Below, in pieces: positions 30,841 through 39,435 of a stretch of 64,000 bases of DNA. The DNA comes from Algoriphagus sp. TR-M9. Its GTDB lineage: Bacteria > Bacteroidota > Bacteroidia > Cytophagales > Cyclobacteriaceae. Under the pieces are notes generated by a model. It did not search any database, was not told the origin of the DNA, and was given only the letters and a program-made list of their open reading frames with translations. The stretch spans positions 1,187,001 to 1,251,000 of the forward strand of contig NZ_CP115160.1 in assembly GCF_027594545.1 (NCBI RefSeq), given 5' to 3'. Each line of letters opens with the position of its first letter. Positions within the stretch are counted from its first letter, which is position 1. Made by a program: the position numbers and the translations under genes.

Positions 30841-33800
30841 AATTGCTATAAAATTTCTTTTTAAAGAACCAAGCAAGGAAGACAAGGGCAAGAAGTAAGG
30901 CTGCATAAAGTGGCCAAGGAGATTGCTTAGTTTCCAGCGCAACTGGCTCTGGATTCCCCAGGAGAATCAATCCGGACCAAAATGAAGGGTCTAGCGCTCT
31001 TCCTTTGGCTTTGGCTAGGTAGTTTAGTTTGGCCTTTCTTAGTGCTTCATCTTTGGGTAAGCCATCTTCCAAGAAGTCATAGAACTCAGCGGCAATGTTT
31101 ACGCTGGTTTGCTCATCGATTTTCCAAAGCCCCATCAAAAGGGATTTGGTGCCGGAATAATTAAAAGCATGGGCCAGGGAGATCATTCCTTCTCCAGGAG
31201 AGTAGCTGGGTTTGCCGGATTCACAGGCCAGTAAAACCGCAAGTTCAGCGCTGAGGTCCAGTCCATAGATTTCACTGGCAAAAAGCTCATTGGGTTCAAT
31301 GGGGTTTTCAGTTGACTTGGCAAAAACCAGTCTGGAATCGCCTGGATTCACATTGCTGGAGATAGCATGTGTACCAATATGGATAATACGGGTTTGTCCC
31401 GCTTCAACCCTAAAATTCTTCAGCGTAGAGCCATTTTCCAGGTAGGTTTTTGCCTCAAACTTAGAAGAAATATCCTCTACTAGTCGCCGGGTGAAAGGTT
31501 GGGGTAGGAGTTTCAAATAATCCAGATCTAGGAATTGCTGATCCAGAAATGACGCGCTATAGCTCTGTTTCATCCCATCAAAAAATCCGGGCGCAAAAGC
31601 GATCAACTGATCTTCATAGACACTTGCTGCTTGATCTTCTAGAAAAAGTAAACTGTACTGGTAGGAAAAGCTATGATCTGAAAGCAGAAAATGGTCCGTC
31701 AGTTCGGTCCAGTCCTGGATGGGGGCTTTGGTGAGGGTTTCAAAACTCAGATTGAATAACAAGCCTTCCGGTATGATAGCTATTCGCTGGGTGCTAATGA
31801 AAGGCTCACTCGGTTCCCAAATTAGGTTATATAGTTCATGCAGCAAAGCGGGCTGAATCTTGTTTTGGGAGGATTGTTCTGCCAGTTTTTCAAGCGCCTC
31901 AGTTAAAGCATCGGAGCTCAATGCAATCAACTTTTTTTCGTTATCTCGAATGGTCATGAGCCACCATTCTTGTCCAATATTCAGGTATCGGAGGTAGCTA
32001 ATCTCAGGGTCTAGTTTGGAAAAAACTCTGGCTAGCACACTCTCACTAGTCTCAAAGTGGAGTTGATAATAGTTGGGGTAATTGACCTTAAGCGTATCCA
32101 AAAAGGCTGTCCACTCGCTATTTGCCTTTGCATAGGCTGATAAGTCTGTCACCTCGGCCTGCAAAGATTGCCGGAGCTGCTCTTTAAGTTCTTCTTCCCG
32201 ATTTAAGATCTCTGCTGGCAAACCACCAAAATGTACTTGTTGATTTTTCTGAAGTCTGGATCTGATCTTGCGATATCTCGCATGCTCATGATAAGCAAGC
32301 AAGCGATCTAAATAGATTTCTTCACCACTTAATTGATAGAGTTCCAGTTCTATAAGCTCAAGAAACTCAAAATACTCCCGATTTACGTCGAGCTGAATGC
32401 TCACATCCGAAGGTTCAAATAAAAAATCTGACTGGGAGTCAATGATTTTTAATCCTTCCCTGAGTTCTTTCTCAATGGATTTTAGCAAGGATTCATCTAC
32501 CTTTTCCAAATAATACCTGCTTCGATTCCTGATCAAAATAGGCTGGGACTTTAGAAACATTGCCTGTATAGAGTCCTTCGGGCTTTTACTGCGTGCCATC
32601 AAAAGATCGATTTGGCTTAAGGCATCCGAAGTGTATTGTAAGGCCTTTTGATAATTCTGCCCCAACTCATATATGGAAGCTTGATTGATGGTTTGATTAT
32701 AGTCGAGATAGAGATTTTCAGAACCTACATCCGCGAGGTAATTTCGGGCTAGCGTAGATAATTGGATAGCCTCATCCATCTTCTTGTTTTCTGCCAGAAA
32801 CTTGCTGAAGTTTTTTAAAAAATCCAGGTAAATCACATCGTAATCTCCTTGGACTTCTTGGTCAAAAATGGTTTTAGCTTTTCTGTATAGCGAATCTGCC
32901 TGTTCTTCATTTTGTAAATAATCCTCCATTCTAGCCAAAGTATTGATGGCGTCTGCCTGCCAATAACTGCTCTCCTCCTCCAGTTCCTGCATTTGCTTGA
33001 GTCCTTCCAAAAGAAATTCCCTTGACTGCTCGATTTGAATCATATCAAAGTAAACCTGTCCCAGCAGTATCCGGGATTTGGCTGTTTCCAAATCCTGATT
33101 CCCAAACTCTTCAGACTTTCTTTGAAAGGAAAATTCCAAAAGTTGCTTGGCCCGATGATAGGAACCCAACTGCCTATATAATCCGGCCAGATTGTCCATA
33201 GACCTGAAATAGGCTTGCAATACTTTTTGTTTCTCCAGCTCTTCTAAATCAGCAGCAAGGTATTTTTCCTGATAAGAAATCGTCAGGTTCATAGACTGCT
33301 CTGCTGCATCAAAATCACTCTGAGCCATCTGCACACCGGCTAGATTATTTAGAATTATACTCTTGCGATAGAATTGATTTCTGGGGGTAGGTTCAAGCTG
33401 GTCTATAGCTTCGATAGATTTTTGATAATAGAATGCTGCCGAATCCAGATTGGAATTATAGTAGGAGATGTTTCCTAAATAACTATTGGCGAAATAGACA
33501 TTCTCGGGATCAGTCTGGGAAAGGTCCAGGCTCAGGACTTCATCCAGATGCTTTTTGGCTGCCGGTAGATCCATGTTTTTAATCGCCAGTCCGCCCAAAT
33601 TCAGATAAATGTTACTGAATGCTTCCTGGGATTTTGGCTTTTCCTTTTTTGCCCAGTCCAGGGCTACTAAAGTTTGCTGATAAGCAGCAGTAGTATTTCC
33701 GGTGTATTCATACCAGTGGGCCAGACTTTTGGCCAGCCTACGTCTGAATGTGGCTTCTTCGGATAGATTTTCCCAGTTTTGGTAGGTTTCTTGGAGTTTC

Positions 33801-34042
33801 TGATCGGATTCTTTTTCTGCGAAATTTGCCTGAAGTATGCGTCCATAAATTTCCAGGTATTCTGGTAGGCTATCGTACAGCTTTTGGTCAATTAAACTCT
33901 GGGTAAATTCTTTGACCTCAGCCAATGCAGTGGAATGGGTGCCAGTTTCAAGCATTTTCTCCCAGCTGGCCTTCCTGTCGATAGTTTGTCCCCAAACAGC
34001 TGAAGCGAAAAAAAGAATAGGCAGAAAAAAGAATCTAAGCAT
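30839..34042 (-). CDS. Secreted, membrane-anchored TPR-CHAT cysteine protease-like protein
   Basis: From the ATG at 34042 the protein has 1067 residues (a GTG one codon earlier is also possible). It has a signal peptide (to about AVWGQ, residue 18). A long array of TPR helices covers about 40-600, with repeated ANSYLGN, ILNNLAGVQMAQSDFDAAEQSM and AGLYRQLGSYHRAK units. A C-terminal CHAT (caspase-HetF) domain covers about 710-1035. The His-Cys dyad is intact: H892 in HIGTHA and C940 in LLACESG. The GEGMISLAHAF and MGLWKIDE motifs of the family follow. A final helix (about 1043-1061) ends in KKKF, so the bulk faces the periplasm with the tail inside. Substrate unknown; neighbours suggest the anti-sigma protein or the lipoproteins. 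Confidence 0.88.
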   Translation of the reverse strand: MLRFFFLPILFFASAVWGQTIDRKASWEKMLETGTHSTALAEVKEFTQSLIDQKLYDSLPEYLEIYGRILQANFAEKESDQKLQETYQNWENLSEEATFRRRLAKSLAHWYEYTGNTTAAYQQTLVALDWAKKEKPKSQEAFSNIYLNLGGLAIKNMDLPAAKKHLDEVLSLDLSQTDPENVYFANSYLGNISYYNSNLDSAAFYYQKSIEAIDQLEPTPRNQFYRKSIILNNLAGVQMAQSDFDAAEQSMNLTISYQEKYLAADLEELEKQKVLQAYFRSMDNLAGLYRQLGSYHRAKQLLEFSFQRKSEEFGNQDLETAKSRILLGQVYFDMIQIEQSREFLLEGLKQMQELEEESSYWQADAINTLARMEDYLQNEEQADSLYRKAKTIFDQEVQGDYDVIYLDFLKNFSKFLAENKKMDEAIQLSTLARNYLADVGSENLYLDYNQTINQASIYELGQNYQKALQYTSDALSQIDLLMARSKSPKDSIQAMFLKSQPILIRNRSRYYLEKVDESLLKSIEKELREGLKIIDSQSDFLFEPSDVSIQLDVNREYFEFLELIELELYQLSGEEIYLDRLLAYHEHARYRKIRSRLQKNQQVHFGGLPAEILNREEELKEQLRQSLQAEVTDLSAYAKANSEWTAFLDTLKVNYPNYYQLHFETSESVLARVFSKLDPEISYLRYLNIGQEWWLMTIRDNEKKLIALSSDALTEALEKLAEQSSQNKIQPALLHELYNLIWEPSEPFISTQRIAIIPEGLLFNLSFETLTKAPIQDWTELTDHFLLSDHSFSYQYSLLFLEDQAASVYEDQLIAFAPGFFDGMKQSYSASFLDQQFLDLDYLKLLPQPFTRRLVEDISSKFEAKTYLENGSTLKNFRVEAGQTRIIHIGTHAISSNVNPGDSRLVFAKSTENPIEPNELFASEIYGLDLSAELAVLLACESGKPSYSPGEGMISLAHAFNYSGTKSLLMGLWKIDEQTSVNIAAEFYDFLEDGLPKDEALRKAKLNYLAKAKGRALDPSFWSGLILLGNPEPVALETKQSPWPLYAALLLALVFLAWFFKKKFYSN

Positions 34043-34070
34043 CACTAGTGGTAAATACGGGATTTATACA

Positions 34071-34098
34071 CACATCGAATAAGTTAAAAAAAGTCATC
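34071..34098 (-). promoter_or_regulatory. Two-part promoter-like box (copy 1)
   Basis: On the minus strand GATGAC (34098-34093), then TTTTTTT, and after a spacer of exactly 16 bases GATGTG (34076-34071). The CHAT start codon lies 28 bases downstream, a fitting distance for a -10 element with a short 5' leader. Confidence 0.68.
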
Positions 34099-34142
34099 GG
34101 ATTTTGGCTCAGTTCCGGGAGATTTGCTATCAATCTAGGGTA

Positions 34143-35507
34143 TCAAAAACCTGATGAAAGCATGTTTTTGTAAGTTTTTCCGTCTTTGATGACTAAAAGC
34201 AAATTTTCAGATGGCTTGGTTATAAGACTTAAATCTTCAAGAAGATTGCCCTGGATCAATAGAATATCTGCCAAAGCTCCTTCTTCAATGACCCCAAGCT
34301 TGCCTGCATAAGGGCTCCTCTTTCCTGAGAGGGCAAGAAGTTCTCCGTTTACGGAGGTTGCCATTCTGAGTATCTCAAAATTAGAATACCATCGTTTCAT
34401 TTTTAGTAGTTCATTTCCCTGTTTCATGGCTTTGGAAGCATCAAAAAGCACATCGGTTCCCCAAGCAGTTTTGATCCCGTATTTTTTTGCCAATGCAAAA
34501 GCGTTGTCTGTGCCTTGGTACATTTCCAATTGCTTAGCCCGGCTTTCCGGACTGAGGGTGGTATTTACCGCACCTGCCTCTTCGATAAAGGGCTGAAGGC
34601 TCCACCAGATTCCTTTTTCGGCCATTAATTGTGCCGTTTCCTCATCGATCAGCTGCCCATGATCAATACATTTTACACCGCCTTGGATTGCGTTTTGAAT
34701 AGCTCTGGGCGTATAGGCATGGACAGTTACATAAGTTCCCCAGTTTTCTGCGGCATCTACGGCTGCTCTGAATTCCGCTACCGTGTATTGACTCACATCC
34801 AAGGGGTCATAAACCGAAGAAACACCTCCTCCTGCCATCAGTTTAATCTGCGAGGCTCCAAGCATTAATTGTTCCCGAGTTCTTTTCAAGACTTCATCGG
34901 CCCCATCGGCAATTGCCGCGGCATTGATCCTTTCGGAATAGCTGAGTCCTTTGGAACCGTCAGCAGGAACTTCATATGGAAGTCTGAAATCTCCATGGCC
35001 TCCGGTTTGGGAGAGAAAAGCTCCCGAAGGAAAAATTCTAGGCCCGGAAATAATACCTGCATCGATGGCTTTTTTGAGACCAAATACCGGCCCTCCCAAA
35101 TCTCTTACACTGGTGAAGCCTCTTTGCAGCATGGCTTCTGCATTTCTGCCCGCAGCCAGATTGACAAAGCCTATATCTGAAGTCAACAAAGCAACCTGAG
35201 GCAAGGTGGCAAACATGGTATGGTAATGGGCATCTATTAACCCAGGCATTAAAAACATTCCCTGACCATCAATTTCCGTTGCGTCCACATCGGCAGGAAG
35301 CGTGATGCTATTTGTTGAAACCTGTTTGATCTTGTTTCCCTGAATCCAAACACTGCCTGGAAAAGTGGATTCATTAATTCCATCAAAAATTTCCACGTTT
35401 GAAATCACCAGGTTTGTTTCTTTCGTGTTCTGGGCAGTTAATGGGAGGGATAGAAAAACAGAAAACAAGGAAAACAACAGGAATCGAGGCAATGAAAAAG
35501 TCATCAT
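34143..35507 (-). CDS. Secreted amidohydrolase (imidazolonepropionase/prolidase-like)
   Basis: From the ATG at 35507 the protein has 454 residues with a signal peptide (LLFSLFSVFLSLPLTAQ). It is a metal-dependent amidohydrolase with the composite domain at both ends (VEIFDGINESTFPGSVWI at the start, GVIEEGALADILLIQGN at the end). The HxH strand is IDAHYHTM; further ligands lie in HAYT, CIDHGQ and GTDVLF. Members of this secreted group act on Xaa-Pro and other dipeptides. The start codon context MMTF and the signal peptide decide against the earlier frame start at 35531. It lies upstream of the CHAT gene on the same strand but lacks the repeated promoter box, so it is probably independent. Confidence 0.85.
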   Translation of the reverse strand: MMTFSLPRFLLFSLFSVFLSLPLTAQNTKETNLVISNVEIFDGINESTFPGSVWIQGNKIKQVSTNSITLPADVDATEIDGQGMFLMPGLIDAHYHTMFATLPQVALLTSDIGFVNLAAGRNAEAMLQRGFTSVRDLGGPVFGLKKAIDAGIISGPRIFPSGAFLSQTGGHGDFRLPYEVPADGSKGLSYSERINAAAIADGADEVLKRTREQLMLGASQIKLMAGGGVSSVYDPLDVSQYTVAEFRAAVDAAENWGTYVTVHAYTPRAIQNAIQGGVKCIDHGQLIDEETAQLMAEKGIWWSLQPFIEEAGAVNTTLSPESRAKQLEMYQGTDNAFALAKKYGIKTAWGTDVLFDASKAMKQGNELLKMKRWYSNFEILRMATSVNGELLALSGKRSPYAGKLGVIEEGALADILLIQGNLLEDLSLITKPSENLLLVIKDGKTYKNMLSSGF

Positions 35508-35921
35508 GTGAGTAGAGTTAATTTTTATCAAGGTACAATTTGTTTTTAAATCAACTTAGATATCTACCTAATTTTCAGGTGGTCAGGGACGAGTAGGTAT
35601 GCTTATTTTTGGGCAATGACCGCCTATAGGAAGTTTTCCACTTGTGATTGGATTGTTCAGTTCTCCAAATGCTGGTTTGGTATGCTGAAGGGAACAATTA
35701 GGGTGTTGGTGGAGCAGGATGTAGGGACGTTGTGCAAGGAAGGGTTCTTTTGATGAAGAGCTTAAATTGATACTAGAATTTTATGCGATTTGTTTGGTTT
35801 TCTATTGTTATGGTACTCATTTGTCACAGTTTTTATTTCATTTATAAAACAAGTAGAGCTTATTTTTAAGCAGAAAAATGCGTTCTGTATCTTGAGTGAC
35901 GGTTTCACCGTAGCTAGAATT
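35508..35921. other. Intergenic region between divergent genes
   Basis: About 410 bases separate the amidohydrolase start (minus) and the YihY start (plus), so promoters for both should lie here. The right half is in frame with YihY from 35790 but its composition and hydrophobic start are unlike the family's N-terminus. A small palindrome ACGGT-TTC-ACCGT lies near 35899-35911, about 11 bases before the YihY start. I see no other gene. Confidence 0.4.
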
Positions 35922-36797
35922 ATGCACAAAACGGTTCAAGCCATTTCTAGAATATCATTTGCTGAATGGAAGAAGATTGTTCTAAAAGTAAAGGAACGCA
36001 CTGATGATAATAATGTAGTTATTATTTCGGCAGGAGTAGGGTTTTTCGGCTTTTTAGCCATTTTTCCTGCGATTATGGCACTTATTTCCATTTATGGGTT
36101 TGTCATGGACCCCCAGCAAATAGAGGATCAGGTATCCAAAATCAGTTCTGTGATGCCAGAGCAGACCCATGAAATCCTCCAATATCGGGTCGATAACTTT
36201 ATCAAACCCGAGGGTAAACCGCTAGGTTGGGGTACATTTTTCGGGATTCTCCTGGGTATTTGGATTGGCAATCTGGGTACAAAATCCTTGTTCAGAGGGA
36301 TTAATATCGCTTATGGAACCGAAAGTAGAAGAGGAATCATCAAAAACAATGGGCTCACCCTGTTATTTACCTTTGGTGCTATCATCCTGATTATTCTAAG
36401 TGCCGCATTGATCGTGGCATTTCCGGCTATCATTGAGAAAATAGGTTTACCCGATCACATTGTAAGCCTTACCAGTTGGTTGCGCTGGCTAGTCATGGGT
36501 GTTGTTCTGGTGGGGAGTATTAGTCTGATCTATTATTTTGGACCAAAAAGAAGTCGGCCTGGGTTTATGTGGTGCATTCCGGGTGCTGTTTTAGCCAGCT
36601 CTTTGTGGCTATTGGCTTCCTGGGCATTTTCATTTTACATCCGTAATTTCTGGAACTTGGGTGAAATCTATGGATCTATTTCGGCTGTTATTTTCCTGAT
36701 GTTGTGGCTCTTTATCAGCACTTTTATAGTTCTGTTAGGTGCTGAATTGAATTACGAAATAGAACGCCAAGCTATGCAGGAGTCGGGGCAAAAGTGA
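35922..36797 (+). CDS. YihY/BrkB-family inner-membrane protein
   Basis: The 291-residue protein (from the ATG at 35922, MHKTVQAISRISF) belongs to the YihY/virulence-factor BrkB family. It has the characteristic first helix region NNVVIISAGVGFFGFLAIFPAIMALISIYG followed by about five further transmembrane segments. The conserved GPKRSRPGFMWCIPGAVLASSLW stretch and the SWAFSFYIRNFWNLGEIYGSISAVI end are present. The function of the family is unresolved; a role in membrane lipid or anion transport has been proposed. An earlier in-frame ATG at 35790 would add 44 residues with no family match. It ends 45 bases before a terminator shared with the convergent gene. Confidence 0.9.
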   Translation: MHKTVQAISRISFAEWKKIVLKVKERTDDNNVVIISAGVGFFGFLAIFPAIMALISIYGFVMDPQQIEDQVSKISSVMPEQTHEILQYRVDNFIKPEGKPLGWGTFFGILLGIWIGNLGTKSLFRGINIAYGTESRRGIIKNNGLTLLFTFGAIILIILSAALIVAFPAIIEKIGLPDHIVSLTSWLRWLVMGVVLVGSISLIYYFGPKRSRPGFMWCIPGAVLASSLWLLASWAFSFYIRNFWNLGEIYGSISAVIFLMLWLFISTFIVLLGAELNYEIERQAMQESGQK

Positions 36798-36841
36798 TGA
36801 TTAAAGTAGAATTGCTAGTGCCTTTACCTACCACAGAAATG

Positions 36842-36878
36842 AAAAGACCAGATTGCGTAAGGGGGAATCTGGTCTTTT
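36842..36878. terminator. Bidirectional terminator between convergent genes
   Basis: A perfect 13-bp inverted repeat (AAAAGACCAGATT at 36842-36854, AATCTGGTCTTTT at 36866-36878) has an 11-base loop. The A-run on the left and the T-run on the right allow termination in both directions, serving the YihY gene (+) and the AhpD-like gene (-). Confidence 0.88.
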
Positions 36879-36899
36879 CCGATTAGGTCAGAGCGATTC

Positions 36900-37337
36900 T
36901 TATGGAATGGGCTTGTTGGTGCTGACAGCAAGGCGATTCCATGCATTGATGGCAATTATAGCCAGGATCACCTGGGCCAAGTAGTTTTCTCCGAAAGTCC
37001 TCAACCCTTGATGGTAGCTCTCCCGACTCAGTCCATTTTCACTGATCAGGGTGACTTCCTCAGTGATCTGGAGAAGTGTTTTTTCTTCAGGAGTAAAAAG
37101 GTCTGTTTCTCTCCAGGCATTGAGCAATAGCACCCTTTGGATTTTTTCACCCTGCTTCAAAGCCTCCTTTGTATGCATGTCAATACAGAATGCACATTTG
37201 TTGAGCTGGGAGGCGCGGATCTTGATCAGTTCCTTATGAGTGGAGGTGAGTTCGGCTTGCTGGAGATACTTCTCTATTCCGAAAAGTGATTGATAACCTT
37301 TCGGTTCTACTTCGTCGATTTGCAATCTGGATTCCAT
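36900..37337 (-). CDS. AhpD-like/carboxymuconolactone decarboxylase-family protein
   Basis: The 145-residue protein has the alkylhydroperoxidase D core: RASQLNKCAFCIDMHTKEAL with redox cysteines C48 and C51 and the helix histidine H55. A TPEEKTLLQITEEVTLI segment follows. Proteins of this size with CxxC-xxxH act as peroxidases or disulfide reductases in the cytoplasm. It lies 68 bases downstream of a Crp/Fnr-type regulator on the same strand, a pairing seen often in Bacteroidota, so the regulator may respond to redox or nitrosative stress and control this gene. Confidence 0.88.
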   Translation of the reverse strand: MESRLQIDEVEPKGYQSLFGIEKYLQQAELTSTHKELIKIRASQLNKCAFCIDMHTKEALKQGEKIQRVLLLNAWRETDLFTPEEKTLLQITEEVTLISENGLSRESYHQGLRTFGENYLAQVILAIIAINAWNRLAVSTNKPIP

Positions 37338-37405
37338 GTTTTATAGGTTTTGTTGAAACATAGACCAAAGGTGTTTTTTTGAAATCCGAAAAAACTTGAA
37401 CTGGA

Positions 37406-37981
37406 TTAAGATCGCTTTTTCGATCGAAGTTTACTGAGGTATTCCGGCGTCAGCCCTAGGTAGGTCGCGAGTATATACTGGGGAACACGCTGCACAAAGT
37501 AGGGGAATTGCTCACTGAAGCTGTAAAAGATTTCCTCCTTGGAATAATTGAAGAGGTATTTTAGCCGGGTAAGCATGGCTCCATAGCCGATCTCATACAT
37601 CTGGCGAAAGTAGGACTCCAATTCCGGATGATTTCTAAGCAAGGCAGTATAGTTTTCCCTTGAAATACTCCAGGCTACAGATTCTTCCACTGCCTGAATC
37701 GTGGCATCGGTCACTTTCTTTTTGTAAAAAGCCTGGTAGTCGGTGATCCACCAATTCTCCAGGGCAAATTGAATGGATTTTTCAACACCACGCTGGTCCA
37801 CGAAGAAAGCGTGTACACAACCCCTTTCCACAAAAAACAGGTGGTCACAGAGTTGGTTTGCAGGTTGAAGGACTCCTTTTTTGCCAACTTCCAAACGCTG
37901 GAAGTATTCCGGGATTGATAGGCTAAGGTATGGTGTCAGCGGGATGAATTTCTGGATATGCTCTACTAGGGCTTGGGACAT
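37406..37981 (-). CDS. Crp/Fnr-family transcriptional regulator
   Basis: The 191-residue protein has an N-terminal cyclic-nucleotide-binding-like beta-roll (about 20-115, FFVERGCVHAFFVDQRGVEKSIQF). A C-terminal winged helix carries the recognition helix YILATYLGLTPEYLSKLRSKK. Residues that bind cAMP in Crp are not obvious and there are no clustered cysteines for an iron-sulfur centre, so the ligand is unknown. Members with this form usually control a neighbouring small redox or oxidoreductase gene, here the AhpD-like gene just downstream. Confidence 0.87.
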   Translation of the reverse strand: MSQALVEHIQKFIPLTPYLSLSIPEYFQRLEVGKKGVLQPANQLCDHLFFVERGCVHAFFVDQRGVEKSIQFALENWWITDYQAFYKKKVTDATIQAVEESVAWSISRENYTALLRNHPELESYFRQMYEIGYGAMLTRLKYLFNYSKEEIFYSFSEQFPYFVQRVPQYILATYLGLTPEYLSKLRSKKRS

Positions 37982-38234
37982 GGGGAAAAGCTTTTCAGAA
38001 ATTTAAACAGTAGGCAGCAGATCCGAAAATAGAAGGGTAACTGTCTTGGTATCCTGCTTTTTCACGATACCCTTCATTTGACCCGGTTTAGGGTAGCTGT
38101 CTTTGAGTATATTCCTATGGTTTGTATTTTAGCATCCACCTGAAAAATGGAAGAAAATAGATCCAATAACCATTTATTGCCATGGCTGAGGGGCTTATCG
38201 GTTAAAGCAAAAAGCTAAGATTTAAGAATTTCTA

Positions 38235-38774
38235 ATGGAAAACAGCGTAATCACAGCATTAAAAACTGAAAGGCTTATGCTTAGACCTATTGTTGCCAGT
38301 GATATTGATGCTGTTTTTAAAGGACTTTCTGACCCAGAGGTAATTAAATATTATGGGGTGAATTTTCAGTCCTTGGAAGCAACAAAAGAGCAAATGTCTT
38401 TTTACGAGGATCTGAAGAAAAATGGAACAGGAATATGGTTTGCCATTTGCTCTTTAGACAATACTGTATTTTTTGGTGCGGCAGGATTAAATGACCTAAA
38501 TCAAGAGCATAAAAAAGCTGAAATTGGATTTTGGCTGATGAAGGAATTTTGGGGACAGGGCATTGTGGTGGAAGTATTGCAACTGATTTGTAATTATGGT
38601 TTTGATGTACTTGGACTACATAGAATTGAAGGATTTGTCGAGTCAAACAACCTAAAGTGTAAAAGGGCAATGTCAAAGCTTGACTTCCGGCTAGAAGGAA
38701 CAATGATTGACAGTGAAATTAAAAATGGAGAATTTATTAGTTTAGATATTTACGCTAAGATTAATGCACAATGA
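38235..38774 (+). CDS. GNAT-family N-acetyltransferase (RimJ/RimL type)
   Basis: The 179-residue protein shows the RimJ/RimL acetyltransferase pattern: TERLMLRPIVASDIDAVF at the start, AEIGFWLMKEFWGQGIVVEVLQLICNYGF for the acetyl-CoA loop, and LHRIEGFVESNNLKCKRAMSKLDFRLEG near the end. It transfers acetyl from acetyl-CoA to an amine, perhaps a protein N-terminus or a small molecule. It stands alone between larger gaps. A DinB gene follows at 170 bases. Confidence 0.9.
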   Translation: MENSVITALKTERLMLRPIVASDIDAVFKGLSDPEVIKYYGVNFQSLEATKEQMSFYEDLKKNGTGIWFAICSLDNTVFFGAAGLNDLNQEHKKAEIGFWLMKEFWGQGIVVEVLQLICNYGFDVLGLHRIEGFVESNNLKCKRAMSKLDFRLEGTMIDSEIKNGEFISLDIYAKINAQ

Positions 38775-38946
38775 AAGTCTTATACCTTTCGCTTCAATTT
38801 TGTATAGAGTTGGTGTAGGAGCCAATAGTCATTTTTTTTCCTTACTGAATGGCTTTAGGTGATTAAAAATAATTCTATTTAATCTCCTAAAGCTATTTGT
38901 TCATCGTTTGAGATTAAATATATCTGCAATACTGAGAACCAATAAA

Positions 38947-39414
38947 ATGACTCAATCTGAACTTATACTATTGAATTTTACAGAGATTAGGAGAAGAAGC
39001 ATAAAACTATGGAGTGAACTTCCTGAGCATCACTATAATTGGAAGCCCGATGAGAATGCGATGACTGCCAGAGAAATGGTCAGGCATGTTTTGGAAGCCG
39101 ATTATGGATGGAATATCATCATCAATAGAGGAAATATGGCAAATTATCGATCGCCTTGGAAAAATCGACCCTTCATTAGCGTTGCTGATGAGATTGAATT
39201 TGCGGAGCCTTACCGAAAAACTTTTTTAGATAGCGTTCGGCGATTTTCGGATTCTCAATTAATTGAAACTGAAATCATTCACCCTGGTAATGGGAAAAAG
39301 AAAATGCTAGGGAAATATTTGTTAAGGATCGGATACCATGAATCTGTTCATGCTGGGCAATTCCTTTCGTATTTAAGGGCAATGAAAATTAATCGCCCAG
39401 AGATATGGGATTGA
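38947..39414 (+). CDS. DinB-family protein
   Basis: From the ATG at 38947 the protein has 155 residues in the DinB/YfiT-like four-helix fold. Its putative metal-binding histidines are in VRHVLEADYGW and in GYHESVHAGQFLSYLR. The frame is open from 38908, but the earlier ATG adds a sequence foreign to the family, so I prefer the internal start. DinB proteins are metal-dependent enzymes, often thiol transferases, whose substrate cannot be told from sequence. It follows the acetyltransferase gene and precedes an inverted-repeat element. Confidence 0.85.
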   Translation: MTQSELILLNFTEIRRRSIKLWSELPEHHYNWKPDENAMTAREMVRHVLEADYGWNIIINRGNMANYRSPWKNRPFISVADEIEFAEPYRKTFLDSVRRFSDSQLIETEIIHPGNGKKKMLGKYLLRIGYHESVHAGQFLSYLRAMKINRPEIWD

Positions 39415-39435
39415 AAATAAAAAAACAAACAAAAC

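Noticed and set aside
35482..35508. A GATGACTTTTTC...CGATTCC sequence on the minus strand that resembles the four promoter-like boxes
   Set aside because: It coincides with the first codons of the amidohydrolase gene (ATGATGACTTTTTC...), the spacing is 14 instead of 16-17, and the second half is not GATGTG. I treat it as chance.
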